Of a DNA stretch of 64,000 nt, positions 1 to 10,400 are shown in pieces. The notes beneath the pieces were generated by a model. It was not told the DNA's origin. It did not search any database and saw only the letters and a program-made list of their open reading frames with translations. This DNA comes from Canna indica (lineage: Eukaryota > Streptophyta > Magnoliopsida > Zingiberales > Cannaceae), in assembly GCA_034359265.1 (NCBI GenBank), contig CP136894.1, positions 25,016,501 to 25,080,500 of the forward strand, read 5' to 3'. A program made the translations under genes and the position numbers. Every line of letters begins with the position of its first letter. Within the stretch, counting starts at the first letter, position 1.

Positions 1-2506
1 AATGGGCCTAAGCGACCTTGCGGTTCTAAATCGTAGGCACATTGTGACCTTTCGGTTTTCAACCAATAGGAAGGGTTGGAGATCATATTTTTCATTCATT
101 ATTCTTGTGATCTCTTAAAATTCGTTTTGATATCATTCTACTTTATTTTGAAACGAATTTGAAACCATTTAGCAAAGTGATATTTGATCATGATACTTAA
201 TGCTTCTCTTTGCTTTTTGGTTGAGTTAGCTTGCTAAGTAGCAATATTTTCCCTAAAAAATTTGTGTAGCTTACTTGCAAGTTATTGTAATAGGAAGGCT
301 AATAATTAGGAAGAAAAATATTAGTTTGGCTAAGTTTTCAAGTATAAGGTATAACTTCGATAAATTCAAAATCTTTGTGTTATACCTCAATGTTTAAGCT
401 TAAATTATGTCTCTATACTCATGATTAGATTTGCATATTAACATACTTGAATTCTCATGAGTAGGTAGAATATTAGCACTTAGGCAAATTTCATCAAATG
501 AAACTTGCTCTAGGTTGATACTTGCTATTAGAGATATTTCATGTAAGTCCAAACAAGTTTAACATGATTAGAGATCTTATTCCTCAAATGCTTCACATCT
601 TAGGATCTCTTAGATTCATTTTGATATCATGACAAATTCATTAAAATGAATCTTTACTATCTAGCATAGGTTGAATTTTCTTTTAAATGAAACTTTGTAT
701 TAAAACTTGTGATATTTAGTTTATTAGCTTGCTAGTAGTCTTATTATTTCATTATGATACTAATGAAATCTACTTGCAAGTTAAGAATTGGAAGGATATG
801 CTATCTAAAAGAAAATGAAAAAGGAAATGAAAAAGTTGGGCAAATTTCAAGAAAAAAGTATGAATTTAATTTTGCAAAAATCTTTGTAAAATAATTGAAT
901 ATTCATGCTTAAATGATTTCTCTATGCTCATGATTGATTATGCATGATATATATTTGAATCTTCATGAGTAAGAAAAATTTTGTTAACTTAGCTCAATTT
1001 CATGATATCTTGATTGAATGAAACTTGAACTAGGTTAAAATTCTTCTTTAGAGACTTCATGTTAAGTTAAACTTGAAATGAAATGAAATTTCTAAAACTA
1101 AGGAATGAACTTAACTTTACAAAAATCTTAGTATGATAATTGAATATTAATGCTTTAATGATTTCTCTATTCTCATGATTGTTTTTGCATGACAAATCTA
1201 TGAATTTTCATGAGTAAGAAAGATCATGATAACTAGGAAATTTTATGATATCTTGATTGAATGAAACTTGCTCTAGGTTAAAATTCTTATTAGAGATCTC
1301 ATTCTGAGTAAAACATCTAATGAATATGTTTAGATACACATATCTCATGAGTCTAGATATTTAAAACTTAAAAATCCATGTCTAGATGAACAAATACAAT
1401 TGGTATCTTACTTTAGGGGACTTAATCTTGAAAAAGATTGACCCAAGTCAACAAATTGACTTGGACACTTGATTTTCAGTCCAAAACTTCATAAACATGT
1501 TTAGGAATAGGTATAACATGTTTCCATGCACTTAAAGTGAAAAATTCATATGGATATAGATAAAATGACATAGAGCTGGTTTCATGAAAACCTCTTTTGA
1601 ACAAAGTTGACCCAAATCAACAAGTTGACTTAAAGGTCTCATTTTTAATCCATATTTGGGGAACATGTTTAGATTTACTCATGTTGAGTATCCATTGAGT
1701 TAAATTTGAAAAAAATCATGAGTAAATGTTAAGATTGAAACTTAGCAAGTTTCATAAAATCTAGTTTAGTTTTGAATGAAATCATGCTAGGTTGATATCT
1801 TGACTTAAGGACATAATTTTCTTTCCAAACTTGACATATACTCTTTACATGACCATCATGTGGTGTCATGAAAGTTTGAATAAAAATTGAACAAGTTTTA
1901 AGAATAACTGAAAATTATAAAAATATCATTTCAACCAACAATTTGTATTAATTTCAGTTATTTCTAGGAAAATATAGAGAAATCTTTTTTAGATGATTCT
2001 TGAAACTACATATTCACTGGAAAATCTAGTTTTATCAGTAAAAATTTCAAAAAGTTTCATCAATAATCTAATTTATAGTGAAATTTTGAAGTTGGATTTT
2101 CAAAATGCAAAGTATCATCTTTTTGAAATATCAATTTTTTTTTCAATACTTTGATTTTTTTAAAAACTTCAAATGAAAGTTTGTGTATACCATTTTGATT
2201 ATGTTTCTAATATCATTCACACCATTGATTGAGTAAAATCATTCCTAGGAATGATTTTGAATTCTTGAATGATAGATAGAAATATCTAGTGTTTTGGTTA
2301 AAATCAATATAGGATGAAAAATGGTCTTTGAAAACTCTTTTGAGTTCCAACTGTATTCATGCATTTCAAATGACCATTCAATATTTGGTATTAAAATTTT
2401 CATCCAAAAATTGGTACCAAAGTTTTTCATCAAAAATATGGTTGTGTATAAACTCAAAAGGGTGATTTTTTAAAATTAGAAGTATAGGTTGACTAAAGTC
2501 AACAAA
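1..2506 (+). repeat. Non-coding interior of TR-GAG element 0, left part
   Basis: AT-rich sequence with no convincing reading frame but close matches to 34390-36250, 39580-42550 and 50345-58200. It is built from diverged modules. Two carry a short palindrome, CCAAGTCAA-caaa-TTGACTTGG near 1442-1464 and a degenerate version near 1612-1635, each followed by a block containing AAACATGTTTAG. I see no gene in it; a 70-residue frame at 2245-2457 on the minus strand is not conserved in the other copies. Confidence 0.7.
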
Positions 2507-2527
2507 CACTACTAGAAACTTGATCTT

Positions 2528-2796
2528 CAGCAACGGCCGCTCAAGCCGTTGCTATTTGCAACGGCATTCTTACGGCCGCCCCAGCCGTTGCAGATATCTG
2601 TATCTGCAATGGCGTTCTAACGGAACACCGAGCCGTTGCTGATTATTTTAATTATCAGCAACGGCTTTCTGACGGAAAGGCGAGTCGTTGCTGCTTTTTT
2701 AATTGTCAGCAACGGCTTGCTAACGGATAAGTGAGCCGTTGCTGATGATAACTTATCAGCAACGGCTTTCTAACGGGCGAGCGAGCCGTTGCTGAT
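2528..2796. repeat. CACTA-1 5' subterminal repeats
   Basis: About five paired units, each with CAGCAACGGC followed by a degenerate TTCTAACGG and closed by the inverted form GCCGTTGCTG, at a spacing of roughly 45 bp. In En/Spm elements such motifs bind the TNPA-type protein and bring the ends together; that role is inferred here. Each pair can also fold into a small hairpin. Confidence 0.85.
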
Positions 2797-3001
2797 AAGT
2801 TTATATAGGGCACCAGTCGCGCGCCCGACCCTTCTTCCTCCCGCTGCTGTCGCCGCCGCTGCTCTCGCCTCTCGCCGCCACTGCCGCTGCTGCCGACGCC
2901 GACGCCTCTCGCCGCTGCTGCCGCTGCTGCCGTCTTGTTCAGGTATGTTGATCGGCCGGCCGGCTCTTCACTAGGTTTCGGCCGACGGGAATCAATCCGA
3001 A
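2797..3001 (+). promoter_or_regulatory. GC-rich leader of CACTA-1
   Basis: A sharp change to GC-rich sequence dominated by CTGCTGCCGCC-type repeats follows TTTATATAGG (about 2800), a possible TATA region. It looks like a transcribed 5' leader, ending in AG/GTATG (about 2941), a plausible first-intron donor. The 61-codon frame here (2789-2974) is low-complexity Pro/Ala/Arg and is not accepted as a gene. CACTA-2 has an unrelated GC-rich block in the corresponding place. Confidence 0.4.
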
Positions 3002-3128
3002 CGAAACCCTACTTCTAGGGTTTCGGCCGGCGGCGGTCGGCCTATGGCCGCCGCCGGACCTTCTGCAGTGGCCGGACAGTGTGTCCGGCCACTGTACGCC
3101 GGCGCCGGAGGGTGGACTCCGGCGCCGG
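3002..3128. repeat. Array of four consecutive perfect hairpins (CACTA-1)
   Basis: Four inverted repeats follow one another. (a) CGAAACCCTA at 3002-3011 pairs with TAGGGTTTCG at 3016-3025. (b) CCGGCGGCGG at 3027-3036 pairs with its complement at 3048-3057. (c) CAGTGGCCGGACA at 3066-3078 pairs perfectly with 3082-3094 across a 3-nt loop. (d) CCGGCGCCGGAG at 3099-3110 pairs perfectly with 3117-3128 across 6 nt. The stems share no sequence with each other. An equivalent array of unrelated stems occurs in CACTA-2 at 58697-58835. Confidence 0.9.
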
Positions 3129-3253
3129 AATTTATAATTATATATATATTTTATATTGTTTTATAATTGTTAATTAATTATTTTATAATTGTTAATAAAT
3201 TGTTTAGATTAATTGTTTAATTTGTTAGATTAATTATTAGGGTTTAGATTAAT

Positions 3254-3460
3254 TTCGGACGCGCGCCGGAATCGTCCACTTCGGACGCGCGCCGGTTTGT
3301 CCACTTCGGTCGCGCGCCGGAATCGTCCAATTCGGACTCGCGCCGGAATCGTCCACTTCGGACGCGCGCCAGAATTGCCCAATTCGGACTCGCGCCGGAA
3401 TCGTCCACTTCGGACTCGCGTCGGAATCGTCCACTTCGGACGCGCGCCGAAATCGTCCAA
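3254..3460. repeat. 26-bp CpG-rich tandem repeat, 8 units
   Basis: Eight units of about 26 bp, modelled on TTCGGACGCGCGCCGGAATC plus GTCCAC; one unit is 25 bp. The unit has no stop on the minus strand in any frame, so overlapping minus-strand frames of 61-91 codons appear. Because 26 is not a multiple of three, the same peptides cycle through the frames, which marks them as artefacts. It lies between the hairpin array and the transposase, in the presumed 5' untranslated or promoter part of CACTA-1. Confidence 0.9.
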
Positions 3461-3667
3461 TATGGACTCGAACTGTCTCGAAACATTTAGAAAATAATCA
3501 TCCATCCGACGAGTTGATATGTTTCACGTACGCATCGACGAATCGGATATGATTTAGCAAAACCTTAGATCCGTTCGGGAATTGTATGTTCGTGTAAAAG
3601 AAGTAGATGATCTTTTATACGACGTACAATTCTTGAATTGTCCCTGATTGGACAATTTGGAAATATA

Positions 3668-3857
3668 GTTATTTGTACTACACTTACGTTTTTATTTTAA
3701 CTGTTAACTAATTATTCTAAAATTCGGCAACATCTCTCTTGTTCTCCGATACGCGCCCAGATGATATGCGTATTCGGAGAACTGTAGGGAGATGCTATCG
3801 AAATTTAGAATAATTAGTTAACAGTTAAAATAAAAACGTAAGTGCAGTACGAATAAC
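3668..3857. repeat. Long inverted repeat upstream of the CACTA-1 transposase
   Basis: Arms of about 90-95 nt face each other with almost no spacer, centred near 3762. GTTATTTGTACTACACTTACG at the left outer edge pairs with the right outer edge ending at 3857. An inner AT-rich part, TTTTAACTGTTAACTAATTA, is perfectly repeated in inverse, and the tip is formed by CTCCGATACGC and GCGTATTCGGAG. The structure ends about 75 nt before the transposase ATG. A transcript through it would form an extended double-stranded RNA. Confidence 0.92.
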
Positions 3858-3931
3858 ATAAATCCCGAATGGAATAGGACAATCTCACCTAAAGACATTA
3901 ACCAAAGAAATTGTCATTGATTGACAGAATC

Positions 3932-6900
3932 ATGTCGGCTGATCGAAGTTGGATGTACCGACGTCTTCATCGTGGAGCTTTAACGAATGAGTTTCGATTA
4001 GGCGTAACGTACTTCCTAAATTTCGCCTATTCGAATCGGAATTTCGTTAGCATGGGTGATCAAATCCGATGTCCGTGCCGCATTTGTTCAAATAGACGAT
4101 TTTTGGATCGGGAGACTGTCACTCTGCATCTATATAGCAAAGGATTTGCACCAAGATATTTTCTATGGACTTGTCACGGGGAGTCACGCGAAGTCGGGAC
4201 GTCGAGCAATCCTGTCGTTCAGACATATGGTGAATCTTCCTCTGCTGGTGCTTCTTCATCCGGTCAATGTAATCCCTATAGAACTATGATACTTGATAGT
4301 CTTGGGGGTCAATTCCGCCTGAATGATAATGTTGATCGGCCAGTTCTTCAGACATCAGTCCCACCAGATACTACAGTGGTTGATATCACAGAAGTAGGGG
4401 CTGCGGTAGAGATTGAATTACCGAATAAAGAAGCTGCAGAATTTTACGAGATGTTGAAAGCTGCCGATGAACCTTTGTATGAGAATTGTCCTAAATACAC
4501 TAGGTTTTCAGCAATAACACAGCTCTTAAACATCAAGGCTGATTGTAATATCAGCGGAGTTGCGTATGATCGGATTGCTGGATTGATTAATGGAATGCTG
4601 CCTACTGATAACAAGTTTGAGCCTACTTTTTATAAGACTAAAAAGCTAATGAGAAAATTGGGGCTTGGGTATGAAAAAATACACGCGTGCCAAAATAACT
4701 GCATTTTATATTATAAAGAAAATGTGCAGTTGGATAAATGCCCTGTATGTCAACACCCTCGTTACAAGGAGAAGAAATCGGTCCGACAGAAAAATATCCC
4801 GTTTAAGGTGCTTCGGTATTTTCCACTAACACCGAGGCTTCAAAGATTATTCATGTCGGAAAAGACAGCCCCCTACATGAGTTGGCATGCAAGAAGTCGT
4901 GATGATACAGTAATGACTCATCCATCTGACAGTGAAGCATGGAAACATTTGGATACATGTTATCCTTCATTTGCTATGGATACTAGAAATATCAGATTGG
5001 GATTGTGCACGGATGGTTTTAATCCGTTTGGACATTCTGCAACTTCTTATTCAGTTTGGCCAGTGCTGCTGACAGTTTATAATTTGCCACCGTCAATGTG
5101 CATGAAAGATGAATTTATTTATCTTTCGATGATTATTCCGGGTCCTAAGGGTCCGTGAAAAGAAATTGACATATTTCTCAGACCCTTGATAGATGAATTG
5201 AAAACATTGTGGACTGAGGGAGCTGTCACTTATGATTGTCATCGGAAGCAAAACTTTAATTTAAAGGCAGCGGTCTTGTGGACAATCAATGATTTCCCCG
5301 CGTACGGCATGTTGTCGGGTTGGAGCACTCACGGCCGACTCTCTTGCCCGTATTGTATGGAACACTCTAAATCAATCAGTCTTCAGAACGGACGAAAAAT
5401 CTCATTCTTTGATTGTCATCGTCGATTCCTACCGGTTCATCACCAGTATCGAAGGAATCGTAATAAATTTACTAAGGGCAGAGTCGAAAGAGATGGGCCA
5501 CCACCGATGTTGTCTGGTGAACAAATGTTAGCACGTGTTTCAGCACTTCCAGATATAGTATTTGGTCGCAATGAAAGAGTGTCAGGTTTTGGCCAAACAC
5601 ACAACTGAGTGAAAAAAAGTATCTTTTGGGAATTGCCCTATTGGAGTTCATTATTGATTCGACATAATTTAGATGTCATGCACATTGAAAAAAATGTGTT
5701 TGATAATATTTTCAACACTGTGATGGATATTTCTGGAAAAACTAAAGATAATGTCAAAGCCCGACATGATCTGAAAATACTTTGTAAAAGACCAGAGTTG
5801 GAGTTACAAGAGGTCAACGGACGATATCTGAAACCGAAGGCCCTATATGTGTTAAATAAACAACAGATCAAAGATGTTTGTCAATGGGTAAATGAACTCA
5901 GATTACCCGATGGATATGCTTCAAACTTATCTCGATGTGTGAACGTCGATGATTGCAAAATATCAGGGATGAAGAGCCATGATTGTCATGTATTCATGCA
6001 GAGATTACTTCCGATCGCATTTTGAGATCTTCTACCTGATAATATTTGGGGTCCGTTGACTGAATTAAGTATATTTTTTAGAAGCATCTGTGCAAATGTC
6101 CTTCGAGTCGAAGATATGTCAACACTTGAAAATAATATTGTTGAAATCATATGCAAGCTGGAGCAGTTTTTCCCTCCTGCATTTTTTGACTCGATGGAGC
6201 ATCTACCGATACACTTGGCATACGAGGCACGAGTTGGTGGCCCCATTCAATATCGTTGGATGTACTTATTTGAAAGATACATGAATCGTCTGAAGAAAAA
6301 AGTAAAGAACACCGCAGCTGTTGAAGGATCAATATCTGAATCGTATATCATCCAAGAAATTTCAACATTCTGCTCATTTTACTTTGAATCGACAGTACAG
6401 ACAAGATTTGATCGTCTTCCACGTAACGACGACGGGGGTGTTCGACATTCAGATGGACGTTTAAATATATTTTGTCACTCTGGTCGTGCTTTTGGTTCTC
6501 GTCCATCTCGACACTTAAGCGATGAAGAGTATCATTTGGCACACTTGTATGTATTACTCAATTGTCCAGAGATTGAACAATTCATTGAAATATTTGACAT
6601 TGAGATGGTGCAAAAATACTCTATTCACAACGATCAAGAATTGGAGAGATTACGGAATCGTGATTTCCCTACTTGGATTCAAACTTACAGCAAAGATCAC
6701 AGAGCTGAAATAGATGAAAAAATATTTGAGTTTGTTAGTGGACCGTCGCGACTTGTGTCGTGCTATAGCGGATATTTTGTTAACGGGTATAAATTTCACA
6801 CGGTTGAATATTCATTTGCAAAGAAAACGATGAATGCTGGGGTCTGCGTGAAAGGGACAACCTATGTTGAATGTGATATGGATTTTTATGGACTGGTGGA

Positions 6901-7393
6901 AGAAGTGATAGAGTTGCACTACTTCGGCTTGAAATCAGTGATCCTATTTAGATGTCATTGGTTCGATACAACAGAAAGGGGCATGAAAGTTCATCCAAAA
7001 TACAAACTTGTTGAGGTTAATTACAAATCGAAATTGGCAGCAAATGAGCCTTTTATATTGGCATCACAAGCCGAACAAGTATATTACGCGAAGTATCCGG
7101 CTCGAAATAAAGATAGAGCAGATTGGCGTGTAGTCTGTAAGACAAAAGGTAGAGGAAAAATTGATCCGATAGTAGGAGAAAATGATCCTCCTGGTTTCTA
7201 TCAAGAAGATGATCTTCCTGCTGTGGATCGTATTATTCCAATACTCGAGGATGCAGACACAACGACAATTCAATTAGAAGTTGAATATGCTGATGATGAC
7301 GATCATGAAATTGAGGAAGCTGGAGATGAAGAAGATGAAGAAGAGGAAGAAGAAGAAGAATTCGAAGACTATTATTCAGATGATGAAGAATAA
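3932..7393 (+). pseudogene. CACTA tnp2-type transposase with three in-frame TGA stops
   Basis: A single reading frame of about 1154 codons runs from ATG 3932 to TAA 7391-7393 without any frameshift, but TGA stops interrupt it at 5156-5158, 5606-5608 and 6023-6025. The N-terminal part is a transposase-associated domain with Cys-rich CPCRIC. The central part is the transposase_21/tnp2 catalytic region, with LCTDGFNPFG carrying a catalytic-type Asp. Next come a DUF4218-like block (EHLPIHLAYEARVGGPIQYRWM) and a DUF4216-like block (DFYGLVEEVIELHYFGLKSV). The C-terminus is a run of Asp/Glu. Family members cut and join CACTA ends by a DDE mechanism. The first and third stops fit CGA-to-TGA change at CpG. 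As written the gene cannot make full-length protein without readthrough. Confidence 0.92.
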
Positions 7394-7468
7394 TTGTAAA
7401 GTATATATTTTATTAAATATATCTCTACTATTTATACAATAATCTGATTATATGTCTGTTCGACAGAT

Positions 7469-9004
7469 ATGTCTGGTCGTGGTTATCGACGCAGGAGAGT
7501 TTCGGAGTCTCCGATCGGTGAGACTCCAGCACTTACTCATGCTGCTGATCCTCCTGTTGTTGATCCTCATGAGGATGATACTGCCGAGGCTAGTACATCC
7601 AGACGTAGGCGGCCACGCGGGCCGAACAGGTGGCAGCCTCCACCAGCCACAGAGTCACGTAGATTGATTAGCGTGATTGGGGAGCGGTAATATATCATGA
7701 ATTATGAATCATTACAAATTCATTATATCATAATATAATATTAAAATTTATTTTTGTTGTGCAGGTTCGAGCAAGAAGAAGTGCCGAGGAGCATTTCTTC
7801 TACTATTCGACGATACATGCACGGGGCATGGCCTACGTGGTCTCACGTGCCTAGCGAGCACGTCGACATGTTATGGCGCGAGTTTGAGGCACGTATTATT
7901 ATTATTTTTTACATGCATGATGATATATTAATATTGGTACTGATATTATTATTTTGCTGGCTCGCTATACATGGGCCGAGGACCAGAGGCCCTTCATTTA
8001 CGTTGCCTGGGAGGCTATTTCTCGGGCAAGGTACAACGGGCAGCTGGGGCAGGCTCGGTCCCAAGCGATGGCCCAAGCTGGGACCACTAACATCGCGGAG
8101 ACTCGGGGATACGGCCCCGGTTGGATTACTCCGGATATATGGGACCAGCTCGTGGGGATATGGTCGACGGATCGATGGCAGGAGGTTTCTCGGAATGCGG
8201 CTAGAAATCGCATGTCGGGGGGAGCAGCGCGTCACACCGGCGGCTCTGTTGCATTTGCAGTGCACGCAAACCGTATGGTAAGTATATCTTTTAATTATAT
8301 ATTTTATTTGTTATTATGTGTACTAATTAATGTATTTGTTTTGTAAATGTAGACGACGGTGTCGGATGACGGGAGTGTCCAGCGACCCTCCCCGATGGCG
8401 GTGTTTGAGCGGACTCACCGTCGAGCACATGGGACGGGGGAGTACATCCACAACCGCGCTGCATACATTATGGTGATTATATATTTGTTTAAATTATTCA
8501 TTATATATTTATAATTTAAGTTTTATGATAAATATTAAACAAAAAATCAAACTCGAGTAGGAGACCTACAGCCAGACGGTGGTGCAGCGCGGGGGTACCC
8601 TCGAGGACTTTGACGCAGTATTGTGGGTCGAGGCCGCAGGTGGCTAGGACCATGGCCGCGTATATGGCTTCGCAGATAGTGGTCATGCGCGAGCCGTACT
8701 AGGGCCACTTGGGGCACCGACCCCTCCGGTCGCTGGTGAGCGGCCGTCCACCTCCAGATCCAGTTATGATCATAGTAATAGGATAAGGACACTAGAGGAG
8801 ACGGTCGCGCGTCAGACTGAGATGATGGAGCGCCAGAGTCAGACGATGGCGAATATAGAAGCTATGCTACGCAACTTGTCAGGTCATCCCGAAGCAGGCA
8901 TCTCTTCAGCATCATCTAATCCATCGTCCTTGAGTCAGTCCACGCCGGTGTACACTCAAGCGCTCCAGACCCCGCCATATAATCCAGACCATCCTCCATC
9001 GTGA
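7469..9004 (+). pseudogene. tnp1-like (Transposase_24 family) gene of CACTA-1
   Basis: Spliced gene downstream of tnp2. Proposed exons are 7469-7686 (MSGRGYRRRR, Arg/Pro-rich); 7765 to about 7890 (RFEQEEVPRSISSTIRRYM); about 7965-8277 with the Transposase_24 signature GYGPGWITPDIWDQLVGIW and TGGSVAF; 8353-8472 (VFERTHRRAHGTGEYIHNRA); and 8561-9004 with a C-terminal coiled-coil-like segment (LEETVARQTEMMERQ) and a Ser/Pro-rich end. Donors GGTAA and GGTAAG and acceptors GCAG and GTAG support three introns. The junction near 7890-7965 lacks an obvious AG acceptor. An in-frame TAG at 8645-8647 breaks exon 5 unless a further small intron is spliced out. The protein probably binds the subterminal motifs. 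Confidence 0.7.
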
Positions 9005-9275
9005 TCGTGAGATTTTTTGTTTGGATATTGAACTTGTTTAACTTATTTTGTTTGGATATTAATACTTCAATTTTGCATTTGAATTGTTTTTATACTATCG
9101 TGGATAATTATCAATATAAATATAATTGTTTTGATGTATATCTTGGTGTGTTTGTGATGTGTGAATGAATGTGTGTATGAGGGTATGGGTGTGTGAGTTA
9201 TGTATCAGATAAATGTATCAATGTATCAATGGAAATTTGAAATTTTCAAATTTTCTGTTTGCAGGTATACGTCAT
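9005..9275. other. CACTA-1 3' untranslated spacer
   Basis: AT-rich stretch between the tnp1-like stop and the 3' subterminal repeats, with short TGTGTG-rich and ATGTATCA repeats near 9130-9235. No gene is seen. Confidence 0.5.
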
Positions 9276-9650
9276 CAGCAACGGCTTTCCCACGGGCGTC
9301 CGTGGGAAAGCCGTTGCTACAAGTGTATCGAAAGCCGTTGCTGATGACCTACAGCAACGGCTTAGCGACGGAGTTTTACTAACGGTGTTGCTACGGACTC
9401 AGCGGCCGTTGCTATTAATGTTATCAGCAACGGCTCTGGGTCTGTGGCAAAACCGTTGCTGATAATATTTTTAGCGACGGCCCGAGCGGCCGTTACTGAT
9501 AATGTTTTGAGCGACGGCCCGAGCGGCCGTCGCTGATCCGTTGCTAAGTTATCAGCAACGCGACTTTCTGTCACGGCTCTATTGCAACGGCGCGGCCGTT
9601 GCTGATTCTCTTCAGCAACGGCTCAGCAACGGTATCAACCGTTGTTGATG
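9276..9650. repeat. CACTA-1 3' subterminal repeats
   Basis: More than ten copies of CAGCAACGGC or its complement GCCGTTGCTG, many in facing pairs, run up to the terminal repeat. Some copies have drifted to AGCGACGGC. This mirrors the 5' subterminal region and fixes both ends of the element. Confidence 0.88.
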
Positions 9651-9668
9651 CTCATTTTTCTAGTAGTG

Positions 9669-10400
9669 AAAGTAACTTAAAAATCTCATGTTAAACCCAA
9701 ACTTAATTCATAGACTCATATTATCTCATGTTTAATGTCTCGATGCCTAAGTTTGAGAAAACATGACTAGATAGCAAAACTTGAGACTTAGCACTTTCAT
9801 CTTTTCATGCTTATTTCAAATGAAAATGTGCTAAGTTCATATTTAGATCAAATCACATTAGTTTCACTTAAAACTTAATACATGAGTTAAATGACCATAT
9901 CTTGGTATTTTGAAAGTTTGAATGAAATCTAAAAATATCATGAAAAAGATATACATTCATACTTGAGTGCATACATGATTGAGTATTGAATTGTATCTAT
10001 CATTCTTTTATCATGTATGTCTTTGTTTCATATCAAATTATTTGTTTTCCATCCCTTGGTTGAGATTTTCATGTTTCATGAAAAATACTCCTTAGAGTCT
10101 CAACTAAAAAGTAATTGTGTTTCATCCCTTTGATTAGATTGACCTTTCTTGCCCTTTTTTATTGATGTCAAAAGGGAGAGAAATGTATAGTCAAAAAGGG
10201 GAGAAATGCATAGTTAAAATGGGAGAAAAGTATATGTAAAGGGGAGGAAAATATAAGAAATCCATGCATATAGATAGGGGGAGTTTAATTATATAGATAT
10301 GCATGTTGATAGGGGGAGAAATCCCTTAGTTGATATCCTTCTATGCTTTAATGATATATATTTTCTCAAGGATGTTTGTCATCATCAAAAGGGGGGAGAT
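9669..10400 (+). repeat. Non-coding interior of TR-GAG element 0, right part, with clustered polypurine tracts
   Basis: This resumes the TR-GAG interior after the CACTA insertion. From about 10168 to 10400 it carries at least seven G-rich purine tracts of the GGGGAG type. The last, AAAAGGGGGGAGAT at 10387-10400, directly abuts the LTR start TGTTGG and should be the functional plus-strand primer. The same cluster is present before the 3' LTRs at 36260 and 42553. Confidence 0.8.

Larger units (their letters stand above)
2507..9668 (+). mobile_element. Complete CACTA (En/Spm) DNA transposon, CACTA-1
   Basis: Terminal inverted repeats are CACTACTAGAAA at 2507 and TTTCTAGTAGTG ending at 9668. They are flanked by AAA on both sides (2504-2506 and 9669-9671), the 3-bp target duplication expected of CACTA elements. 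An empty-site paralogue near 41775-41800 reads gtcaacaaagtgaattaaaa, which matches the joined flanks with a single AAA. In order, the interior holds subterminal repeats, a GC-rich leader, a hairpin array, a tandem repeat, a long inverted repeat, a tnp2-type transposase, a tnp1-like gene and 3' subterminal repeats. Both genes carry stops, so the copy is structurally complete but probably not autonomous now. Confidence 0.95.

Noticed and set aside
2789..2974. 61-codon plus-strand frame in the CACTA-1 leader
   Set aside because: Low-complexity Pro/Ala/Arg translation of CTGCTGCCG repeats, no domain, and no equivalent in the other CACTA elements.
3002..3025. AAACCCTA/TAGGGTTT as interstitial telomere repeat
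   Set aside because: Only one unit per arm here and one at 58697-58721; no tandem TTTAGGG. It is better read as a telo-box-like stem in the hairpin arrays.
3230..3505. Overlapping minus-strand frames of 61-91 codons rich in RARVRSGRFRR-type peptides
   Set aside because: They are by-products of a 26-bp tandem repeat lacking stops on that strand; the same peptides cycle through three frames.
5156..6025. TGA codons in the transposase as recoded (selenocysteine or programmed readthrough) positions
   Set aside because: Plants lack selenocysteine insertion, no readthrough context is evident, and CpG deamination explains at least two of the three.
7909..8265. 118-codon minus-strand frame opposite the tnp1-like exon 3
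   Set aside because: Antisense to an exon with the Transposase_24 signature and GC-biased; no domain of its own.
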